Positions 1 through 5,867 of a stretch of DNA of 8,146 bases are shown here, in pieces; position 1 is the stretch's first letter, and every line of letters starts with the position of its first letter. Under the pieces are notes generated by a model. That model made no database searches, had not been told where the DNA came from, and worked only from the letters and a program-made list of their open reading frames with translations. The DNA is taken from assembly GCA_047975785.1 (NCBI GenBank), contig JBKEEC010000307.1, forward strand, positions 1 to 8,146, read 5' to 3'. Origin of the DNA: JACXVD01 sp047975785 (GTDB lineage: Bacteria; Pseudomonadota; Alphaproteobacteria; Sphingomonadales; Sphingomonadaceae). A program made the translations under genes and the position numbers.

Positions 1-1063
1 CAAGTAGCTTTCTGACAAGATCCGCCTGACCTTTCGCGCCGGTTTTGGCGTATATTCTCTTGGAATAGTTGCGGGCAGTTTCGGGGGTCAGTCCGATTTT
101 TTTGCCGCCTTCGACAATGGAATCTCCATGACATATGGCTTCTGCCAGAGCAGCTTCTCGCGAAGAGAGGCCATAAAGCGCCTGTGCAATTATAGCGCCT
201 GACTTGCCTGCCTGCCTGTCTGTGTCATCCCGGCTGAGGGCAATCGCGCAAACGCCATTGGGCAAGAGGGTGCTGTCCGCCAATACACGCCGGACAAGAA
301 CAGGCGGCTGCTCCTGCTTGTCTTGCAGCAGGAGCGGAAGAGTGTCTGTCTCATCATTAGTGTCATCCGATTGTGCACAAAACTGCGTCAGTATTTGCTG
401 CAAGGAGGCAGGAATGTGGAGCTTTTCGCCATCAGTCAGGGACAGGTGACTGTTTGTATCGCCGCCTGTCACCACAACGCTGCCATTTTTGTCCAGCGCG
501 CACTGGCTGACCCCGATTCGCGACAGGGCGGATTCGGCCATAGCCAGTTTCAGTCGCAAGTCTTCAATCCGGGCAAATTGCATCATCGCACTTGCGATAT
601 GGGGCACGAGGTTGGAGAGTAATGCGCTGTCGGCGGCCTCAAATTCAATGCGCCGGTGACTGGCGAGAATCCATGCATTGATATTTTCTGCCGCACTGAT
701 CCGGACAAACCGGGCATGGACAATGCCGGCTTTGGTCAATGCGATATCCTGCTGTTTGCCGAGGGGGCTGTCCGGCTGGCTGCGCATTTCTTCGAGCGCG
801 TAAACCCGTCCAGGACGCAGGCGAACATAAGGAAACAGGCCAAGTTCTGACAAGGTTTCAATATCGGGCGCCCGTTTTTCTGAAAGGCTGGAGGGACGAA
901 GAATGTGCGGGTCTGCCGATTTGATCTGAACAATCAGGGCGATCTGGTCAGCACCGGTGCGGGCCTGCAGGCGCTGCAAGAATGTATCCCACACAGGAGT
1001 TTCAAAGGCTCCGGAATAGAGCGGCTCAAGCAGGCTGGTTTCATCACTTGGGGAGAGCGCCAT
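1..1063 (-). CDS. LuxR-type helix-turn-helix transcriptional regulator (3' end cut by window edge)
   Basis: The minus strand is open from an ATG at 1063 to the left edge, giving 354 codons. Residues about 297-354 form a LuxR-type DNA-binding domain: it opens with YGLSSREAALAEAI and continues through GGKKIGLTPETARNYSKRIY to KGQADLVRKLL. This motif normally lies at the C-terminus, so only a few codons should be missing. Residues about 15-165 look like a GAF-type sensor fold (FEAADSALLSNLVPHIASAM near 141-160), followed by a helical linker and a short PAS-like stretch near 178-200 (ALSRIGVSQCALDKNGSVV). The N-terminal ligand is unknown. No receiver domain with a phosphorylated Asp is evident, so this is not a standard response regulator. 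The ATG is chosen because GGGAG lies 7 bases upstream; the frame stays open beyond it towards cysD. It is divergent from cysD with 77 bases between starts, which makes regulation of the sulfate operon possible but unproven. Confidence 0.85.
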   Translation of the reverse strand, partial: MALSPSDETSLLEPLYSGAFETPVWDTFLQRLQARTGADQIALIVQIKSADPHILRPSSLSEKRAPDIETLSELGLFPYVRLRPGRVYALEEMRSQPDSPLGKQQDIALTKAGIVHARFVRISAAENINAWILASHRRIEFEAADSALLSNLVPHIASAMMQFARIEDLRLKLAMAESALSRIGVSQCALDKNGSVVVTGGDTNSHLSLTDGEKLHIPASLQQILTQFCAQSDDTNDETDTLPLLLQDKQEQPPVLVRRVLADSTLLPNGVCAIALSRDDTDRQAGKSGAIIAQALYGLSSREAALAEAICHGDSIVEGGKKIGLTPETARNYSKRIYAKTGAKGQADLVRKLL

Positions 1064-1070
1064 AACATTG

Positions 1071-1084
1071 CTCCCATATGGGAG
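1071..1084. promoter_or_regulatory. 14-bp perfect palindrome between the LuxR gene and cysD
   Basis: CTCCCATATGGGAG is a perfect palindrome in the 77-base divergent spacer. It contains the probable ribosome binding site of the LuxR gene (GGGAG on the minus strand, 1075-1071). It could be a DNA operator for a dimeric regulator. In the minus-strand mRNA it could instead fold as a 5-bp stem with a 4-base loop that hides the ribosome binding site. Neither role is shown by the sequence alone. Confidence 0.4.
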
Positions 1085-1140
1085 TATTGCGTCTGCGTCC
1101 AGTTCTTCATGATTCGTTTCATCAACAAGGGATGAGATGC

Positions 1141-2058
1141 ATGACAGACAAAGAATCCAGAACCCTGACCCATTTGCAGCGCCTTGAAGCGGAGAGTATC
1201 CATATCATGCGCGAAGTGGTTTCAGAGACGCAGAAGCCGGTAATGCTCTATTCGGTGGGCAAGGATAGTGCAGTGATGCTGCATCTTGCCAAAAAGGCAT
1301 TTTATCCGTCGCCACCGCCCTTTCCCCTGCTTCATGTCGATACGACATGGAAGTTCCGCGCCATGTATGATCTGAGGGACAAGGCTGCCGCCGATGCGGG
1401 GATGGAATTGCTGGTCCATCACAATCCCGAAGCAGAAGAACGCGGCATCAACCCGTTCGATCATGGCCCGCTCCACACTGATATGTGGAAGACAGAAGGG
1501 CTGAAACAGGCGCTCGACAAATTCGGCTTTGATGCTGCCTTTGGCGGAGCACGCCGGGATGAAGAGAAAAGTCGTGCGAAAGAGCGTATCTTCTCGTTCC
1601 GCACTGCCAGCCATGGCTGGGACCCTAAGAACCAGCGTCCGGAAATCTGGAACCTGTATAATGCCCGCAAGGCCAAGGGTGAAAGCATCCGCGTTTTTCC
1701 GCTCTCCAACTGGACCGAGCTGGATATCTGGCAATATATCCATCTGGAAAATATAGACATTGTGCCGCTCTATTTCTCGGCAAAGCGCCCTACGGTGGAG
1801 CGTGACGGTATGCTGATCATGGTTGATGATGAGCGCCTGCCCCTGCACGAGGGAGAAACGCCTGTAGAACGGTCAATCCGTTTCCGCACACTGGGCTGTT
1901 ACCCGCTGACAGGTGCAGTGGAGAGCACGGCGGCAACCTTGCCGGAAATCATCCAGGAAATGTTGCTGACAACCACATCGGAGCGTCAGGGCCGCGTGAT
2001 CGACAAGGATGGCGGTGATGCGAGCATGGAAAAGAAAAAACAGGAGGGGTATTTCTGA
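1141..2058 (+). CDS. cysD: Sulfate adenylyltransferase subunit 2 (ATP sulfurylase small subunit)
   Basis: CysD catalyses adenylation of sulfate with ATP to form APS and pyrophosphate, working with the GTPase CysN in the cytoplasm. The 305-residue product is close to the usual length of about 300. Visible motifs are the PP-loop SVGKDSAVML at 38-47, GGARRDEEKSRAKERIFS at 135-152, FPLSNWTELDIWQYI at 186-200, and the typical C-terminal KKKQEGYF. The ATG at 1141 is chosen because AAGGGATGAG lies just upstream and the protein then begins as the family does (LTHLQRLEAESIHIMREV). An in-frame ATG at 1078 would add 21 residues unlike the family and lies in the palindrome. The stop codon overlaps the cysNC start (TGATG), so the two are cotranscribed and probably translationally coupled. 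Confidence 0.97.
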   Translation: MTDKESRTLTHLQRLEAESIHIMREVVSETQKPVMLYSVGKDSAVMLHLAKKAFYPSPPPFPLLHVDTTWKFRAMYDLRDKAAADAGMELLVHHNPEAEERGINPFDHGPLHTDMWKTEGLKQALDKFGFDAAFGGARRDEEKSRAKERIFSFRTASHGWDPKNQRPEIWNLYNARKAKGESIRVFPLSNWTELDIWQYIHLENIDIVPLYFSAKRPTVERDGMLIMVDDERLPLHEGETPVERSIRFRTLGCYPLTGAVESTAATLPEIIQEMLLTTTSERQGRVIDKDGGDASMEKKKQEGYF

Positions 2059-3980
2059 TGAGCACTGAACAGGCACCCGAACCAACCTACAAGACCGACG
2101 CGCTGATCGCCGAGGACATTGACGCCTATCTGGACACGCATCAGCACAAGACCATGCTGCGTTTCATTACCTGCGGCAGTGTGGATGATGGCAAGAGCAC
2201 GCTGATAGGCCGCTTGCTTTATGATTCCCGGATGATCTTTGAAGACCAGCTTGCTGCCCTGGAAAGTGACAGCAAGCGCGTTGGCACGCAGGGGCAGGAA
2301 ATTGACTTTGCCTTGCTGGTCGACGGGCTGGCCGCAGAGCGCGAACAGGGCATTACGATTGACGTTGCCTATCGCTTTTTTGCGACTGAAAAGCGTAAGT
2401 TTATTGTCGCTGATTGTCCTGGGCATGAACAATATACCCGCAATATGGTGACGGGCGCATCGACTGCGGACCTTGCGGTTATTCTGATTGATGCGCGAAA
2501 GGGCGTGCTGGTGCAGACACGGCGGCACTCCTATCTGTGTCACCTGCTGGGGATCAGGAATATCGTGCTGGCTGTCAACAAGATGGATCTGGTTGATTAC
2601 AGTCAGGATGTGTTTGATTCCATTGTTGCCGATTACACCGCCTTTGCAGAAGAAATCGGGATTGAGCAGTTCACCGCCATGCCGATTTCCGGTTTCAAGG
2701 GTGATAATATCACAGCCAGTTCAGATAATACGCCGTGGTATAAGGGCAAGCCTCTGGTCGAGCATCTTGAAACGGTAGAGCTGGACAATGCGCGCAATCT
2801 GGCCCGCCCGTTTCGAATGCCTGTGCAATGGGTCAACCGGCCCAATCTTGATTTCCGGGGTTTCTCAGGGCTGGTCGCCACTGGCTATGTCAGGCCGGGG
2901 GATGCACTGCGTGTTCTGCCGTCAGGCAAGACCAGCACGGTCAGCAGGGTTGTAACCTTTGATGGTGATCTGGACGAGGCCGGGGCCGGGCAATCAATCA
3001 CAATTTGCCTTGAGGATGAGATTGACTGTTCACGTGGAGACGTGCTGGCGACCTCTGACGATCCGCCCGAAGTGTCCGATCAGTTTGAAGCGACACTGAT
3101 CTGGATGGATGATGAGCCGATGCATGTCGGGCGCGCCTACTGGCTGAAGCTGGGCACACAGACTGTTTCGGTTACCGTGCAGGAGCCAAAATACGAGATC
3201 AACGTCAATACAATGGAGCATCTGGCGGCCAAGACACCGGGCCTCAACTCTATTGGTGTGGCGGAAATCGCCACGGATAAGCCGGTTACATTCGAGGCTT
3301 ATCAGGACAATCGCGCTTTAGGCGGATTTATCCTGATCGACAAGATCACCAACCGGACAGTATGCGCCGGTATGCTGCATTTCAGCCTGCGCCGGGCGCA
3401 GAATGTGCATTGGCAGCCGACAGACATCAATCGTGAAAGCCATGCTTCGCTGAAAAACCAGACGCCGCGTGTGTTGTGGTTTACCGGGCTTTCCGGGTCG
3501 GGCAAATCCACCATCGCCAATGAGGTGGAGAAACGTCTCAACCTGATGAACCGGCACACATTCCTGCTGGATGGCGATAATGTCCGTCATGGTCTGAACA
3601 AGGATCTTGGCTTTACCGAGGCGGACCGGATCGAGAATATCCGCCGTGTCGGGGAAGTTGCCAAATTGATGACCGATGCCGGTCTGATTGTGCTGACTGC
3701 CTTTATCAGCCCCTTCCGTGCCGAGCGCCAGATGGTGCGTGATATGTTGCCTGAAGGCGAGTTTATCGAGATTTTTGTCGATACACCGCTTGAGGTCGCT
3801 GAAGAACGCGATGTGAAGGGCCTCTATAAAAAGGCACGCGATGGCAAGCTGAAGAATTTTACCGGCATAGACAGTCCTTATGAGGCACCGGAAGATCCCC
3901 AGATCCGTGTGAATACCGTGGAGATGACACCCGAAGAAGCTGCCGAGCATATCATCCGCTCCATCATGCCCCTGAAATAG
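2058..3980 (+). CDS. cysNC: Bifunctional sulfate adenylyltransferase subunit 1 / adenylylsulfate kinase (CysN-CysC fusion)
   Basis: The product is a 640-residue fusion. The N-terminal CysN part (about 30-455) is an EF-Tu-like GTPase: G1 GSVDDGKST at 40-48, DCPGH at 119-123 and NKMD at 174-177, followed by beta-barrel domains. GTP hydrolysis drives APS synthesis by the CysD partner. The C-terminal CysC part (about 468-640) is APS kinase, which makes PAPS: P-loop GLSGSGKST at 477-485, DGDNVRHGLN at 505-514, AFISPFRAERQ at 548-558 with Ser551 at the family's phosphoserine position, KGLYKKA at 587-593 and FTGIDSPYEAP at 601-611. All key residues of both halves are present, so both activities are expected. 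The ribosome binding site AGGAGGGG is 8 bases before the ATG. The fused form occurs in many proteobacteria and in the rhizobial NodQ proteins. The last codons form one arm of a strong hairpin. Confidence 0.97.
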   Translation: MSTEQAPEPTYKTDALIAEDIDAYLDTHQHKTMLRFITCGSVDDGKSTLIGRLLYDSRMIFEDQLAALESDSKRVGTQGQEIDFALLVDGLAAEREQGITIDVAYRFFATEKRKFIVADCPGHEQYTRNMVTGASTADLAVILIDARKGVLVQTRRHSYLCHLLGIRNIVLAVNKMDLVDYSQDVFDSIVADYTAFAEEIGIEQFTAMPISGFKGDNITASSDNTPWYKGKPLVEHLETVELDNARNLARPFRMPVQWVNRPNLDFRGFSGLVATGYVRPGDALRVLPSGKTSTVSRVVTFDGDLDEAGAGQSITICLEDEIDCSRGDVLATSDDPPEVSDQFEATLIWMDDEPMHVGRAYWLKLGTQTVSVTVQEPKYEINVNTMEHLAAKTPGLNSIGVAEIATDKPVTFEAYQDNRALGGFILIDKITNRTVCAGMLHFSLRRAQNVHWQPTDINRESHASLKNQTPRVLWFTGLSGSGKSTIANEVEKRLNLMNRHTFLLDGDNVRHGLNKDLGFTEADRIENIRRVGEVAKLMTDAGLIVLTAFISPFRAERQMVRDMLPEGEFIEIFVDTPLEVAEERDVKGLYKKARDGKLKNFTGIDSPYEAPEDPQIRVNTVEMTPEEAAEHIIRSIMPLK

Positions 3981-3997
3981 CAGGGGCATGATGGAGC
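3958..3997 (+). terminator. 17-bp perfect hairpin around the cysNC stop codon
   Basis: GCTCCATCATGCCCCTG (3958-3974) is the exact reverse complement of 3981-3997. The loop is 6 bases (AAATAG) and ends with the cysNC stop codon. The left arm encodes the last residues of CysNC. No T-run follows (CATGTCAGGCTG), so it is not a standard intrinsic terminator. More likely roles are partial attenuation or protection of the upstream cysDNC message from 3' exonucleases, which would lower cysQ relative to cysDNC. The structure is certain; the role is inferred. Confidence 0.5.
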
Positions 3998-4012
3998 ATG
4001 TCAGGCTGGGGG

Positions 4013-4081
4013 ATGCAAACACATCAGCCGCAACAGGATATTCCGAAAGTGGCAGAAATTATCGAGGAAGGTGGATTATGA
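4013..4081 (+). CDS. Possible 22-residue small ORF overlapping the cysQ start
   Basis: An ATG at 4013 opens 22 codons whose product contains the stretch IPKVAEIIEEGGL. It ends in a TGA at 4079-4081 that overlaps the cysQ ATG as ATGA. This layout is typical of translational coupling. A weak AGG lies 7-8 bases upstream of the ATG, and GGGGG abuts it with no spacer, so initiation is uncertain. No family is recognised. It may be a leader peptide that keeps ribosomes moving into cysQ, or it may be chance. Confidence 0.25.
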   Translation: MQTHQPQQDIPKVAEIIEEGGL

Positions 4082-4830
4082 GTGAGGATGCAATGAACGA
4101 CGCTGAACTGGCAGCTCATCTGGCGCAACAGGCGGGCAAAATCCTCTTGCAGGTGCGGACTTCCGGCATGTTTGATGGCAAGGCACTTGGCAAGGCAGGT
4201 GATGCGACGGCTAATGAGTTTCTCTGCCATGCCATCAGGTCACAGCGGCCTGATGATGGCCTGCTCTCAGAAGAGGAAAAGGATAATTCTGCCCGGCTGG
4301 AGCAAAGCCGGGTGTGGATTATAGATCCGGTGGATGGCACCCGTGAATATGGAGAGGCACGCACAGACTGGGCGGTTCATGTTGCACTGGCAATCAATGG
4401 TGCGCCTCAAATTGGAGCGGTAGCCCTGCCGGGGCTGGATGTAGTGATGAGGACAGACAAGATTTCACCCTTGCCCGAAGCCGCAAGCGTTCCGCGCATG
4501 GTTGTCAGCCGGACCCGCCCGGCAAAAGAGGCCGTGGCCGTGGCAGAGGCGCTGGGAGCAGAGCTTGTTCCGATGGGCAGTGCCGGAGCCAAGGCGATGG
4601 CTGTTGTGCGCGGTGAGGCTGAAATATATCTGCATACGGGCGGACAATTTGAATGGGATAGCTGTGCGCCTGCAGCTGTCGCACAGGCTTATGGGCTGCA
4701 TATCAGCCGGGTAGATGGATCTCCGCTCGTGTATAACCAGAGCGATACCTACATGCCGGATCTGCTCATTTGCCGGCCTGAATGGGCAGGCAGGGTTCTG
4801 GAACTGGTGGCAGCAATGCCGCCTGAGTGA
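4078..4830 (+). CDS. cysQ: 3'(2'),5'-bisphosphate nucleotidase (PAP phosphatase)
   Basis: CysQ removes the 3'-phosphate from PAP, the inhibitory product formed when PAPS is reduced or used by sulfotransferases; it gives AMP and may also act on PAPS. The 250-residue protein belongs to the inositol monophosphatase superfamily. It carries the metal-binding motifs LSEEE at 63-67, WIIDPVDGT at 80-88 and FEWDSCAPAA at 191-200. The ATG at 4078 is chosen because GAGGAAGG lies 6 bases upstream and the protein then begins with the expected first helix (ELAAHLAQQAGKILL). The same frame is open from an ATG at 3988 inside the hairpin, but those 30 extra residues do not look like the family. Its place after cysDNC fits disposal of the operon's end product. 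Only 27 bases separate its stop from that of the convergent pobR-like gene, and no hairpin terminator is seen there. Confidence 0.92.
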   Translation: MSEDAMNDAELAAHLAQQAGKILLQVRTSGMFDGKALGKAGDATANEFLCHAIRSQRPDDGLLSEEEKDNSARLEQSRVWIIDPVDGTREYGEARTDWAVHVALAINGAPQIGAVALPGLDVVMRTDKISPLPEAASVPRMVVSRTRPAKEAVAVAEALGAELVPMGSAGAKAMAVVRGEAEIYLHTGGQFEWDSCAPAAVAQAYGLHISRVDGSPLVYNQSDTYMPDLLICRPEWAGRVLELVAAMPPE

Positions 4831-4857
4831 CCCCTGCCGGTTGCTGCTCTCCGCCCG

Positions 4858-5727
4858 TTACTGTTCCTTGTCTGTCACTGAACGCAGGTTTTGTGGGCGC
4901 TCCCCTGTCATGCGCTTGTAAAAACGGGAGAAATAGGATGGGTCTGAAAATCCAAGTTCCCATGACACTTCAGCGCATGTTGCATTGGTGAAACGTAGCA
5001 GCCTCTGGGCTTCGAGCGCCAGCCTGCGATTGATCATCTCCAGCGGGCTCATCCCGAATGCGCCCTGGGACAGACGCGATACTGTGCGCTCCGTGCAGCC
5101 TAGTTCACCTGCATAAAAACCGAGGGGCAGGTGCCTGCGATAATGCTGTTCGATAAGGGCACGAAATTTCTGATGCTGTGCTTCTGGCCCCCCGGCTGAC
5201 TCCCCGGCTCCGGTGGCCAGTGCCAGACGCAGCCAGCTTTCTGCCAGGGATCTGGTCAGCAGCAAACGCGCAGAGGTTGCATCAAGACCTGTATTGAGGA
5301 GCAATTGCTCACCCAGTGCAACCAGCCCCTCCTGTGTCTGCCTGCTGCATTGCATCAGGCCGGAAAGGCCCAGAGCAATCCGCAAAGGATCATGGGCGTC
5401 AAATTCGAGGACATATTCTTCAGAAACCGATACTACCAGCCCAATTGCTTCGGTTGAGAAATGGAAGCCGTGCACTATACCTGACGGAGCGAGAAGCAGG
5501 ACTGGGCCACTGGCAGAAATATGCTCTGCCCCGACTTGCGCCGTAACGCTGCCGGATTGCAGAAACAGCACTTGTGAAATAGCCGCGTGGCGATGAGGAG
5601 AAATTTCCCATTCGTGCAGGCGGCTGCGGGCGGCGATAGTCTCGCAATGGACCATTTCAGCCAGCCCATCCGCGCGTTTTTCACCATATAGCCGATAGAG
5701 CGGAACTGGTGGGATGTGTATGGCCAT
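4858..5727 (-). CDS. pobR: AraC-family transcriptional regulator, probable activator of pobA
   Basis: This is a 289-residue AraC/XylS-type regulator. Residues about 40-95 form a cupin-like effector domain (ISPHRHAAISQVLFLQSGS, then GPVLLLAPSGIVHGF). The C-terminal 100 residues carry the two helix-turn-helix units: about 201-225 (LGFYAGELGCTERTVSRLSQ) and about 250-275 (CAEVSWELGFSDPSYFSRFY). AraC-type PobR proteins are known to activate divergently transcribed pobA in response to 4-hydroxybenzoate, and this gene is divergent from pobA with 140 bases between the starts. The effector is therefore inferred to be 4-hydroxybenzoate. The ATG at 5727 gives the family-like start MAIHIPPVPLYRLYGE. An upstream in-frame TTG at 5787 would add 20 residues without support. 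No good Shine-Dalgarno sequence precedes the ATG, so the message may be leaderless. Confidence 0.85.
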   Translation of the reverse strand: MAIHIPPVPLYRLYGEKRADGLAEMVHCETIAARSRLHEWEISPHRHAAISQVLFLQSGSVTAQVGAEHISASGPVLLLAPSGIVHGFHFSTEAIGLVVSVSEEYVLEFDAHDPLRIALGLSGLMQCSRQTQEGLVALGEQLLLNTGLDATSARLLLTRSLAESWLRLALATGAGESAGGPEAQHQKFRALIEQHYRRHLPLGFYAGELGCTERTVSRLSQGAFGMSPLEMINRRLALEAQRLLRFTNATCAEVSWELGFSDPSYFSRFYKRMTGERPQNLRSVTDKEQ

Positions 5728-5733
5728 GTCCGG

Positions 5734-5762
5734 ATAATACCATAAATTGTCGCCCCTGTCCC
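5734..5762 (-). promoter_or_regulatory. Candidate pobR promoter giving a leaderless transcript
   Basis: On the minus strand GGGACA (5762-5757) and TATTAT (5739-5734) are separated by exactly 17 bases and match the sigma-70 consensus at 4 of 6 and 5 of 6 positions. Transcription would start at about 5727, the A of the chosen start codon. This agrees with the absence of a ribosome binding site. No experimental evidence is available from the sequence. Confidence 0.35.
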
Positions 5763-5795
5763 TTCCTTCTGCTGCCTTTGTCTGCAATTTTCCCA

Positions 5796-5847
5796 GTTCA
5801 GAGCAAAGGTTCGGGACAAAGGTTCAGAACAGGCGTTCAGGGCAAAT
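5796..5847 (+). repeat. Four tandem 13-bp repeats, candidate PobR operator
   Basis: Four head-to-tail 13-base units lie at 5796, 5809, 5822 and 5835: GTTCAGAGCAAAG, GTTCGGGACAAAG, GTTCAGAACAGGC and GTTCAGGGCAAAT. GTTC and the C at position 9 are invariant, and A at position 10 is also kept in all four. The array ends 20 bases before the pobA ATG and lies between the divergent starts. It would cover the region where an AraC-type activator is expected to sit, with CAAATA at 5843-5848 as a possible -10 element. Binding by the regulator is an inference. Confidence 0.6.
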
Positions 5848-5867
5848 ATCGGGACGGGAGAGTGAAA

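Noticed and set aside
204..224. Short tetranucleotide run (TGCC repeated) in the LuxR gene as a phase-variation tract
   Set aside because: There are only about three exact copies, too few for a credible slippage tract, and the frame is intact.
1078..1140. Longer N-terminus for cysD
   Set aside because: The 21 extra residues are unlike CysD, start inside the palindrome and lack a ribosome binding site; the ATG at 1141 has one.
1222..1848. 208-codon minus-strand ORF opposite cysD
   Set aside because: It is the antisense shadow of the conserved cysD frame, with no family-like motif.
3318..4022. 234-codon minus-strand ORF opposite the CysC region
   Set aside because: It is the antisense shadow of the APS kinase coding region and runs through the hairpin.
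3988..4077. Longer N-terminus for cysQ
   Set aside because: The start is buried in the hairpin's right arm, the residues are not CysQ-like and the good ribosome binding site serves 4078.
5796..5847. CRISPR-like array
   Set aside because: Units are 13 bp, adjoining and without unique spacers, and no cas gene is nearby.
5709..5867. Longer N-terminus for pobA
   Set aside because: It would overlap the pobR start and translate the tandem repeats; PobA proteins begin at the residues encoded from 5868.
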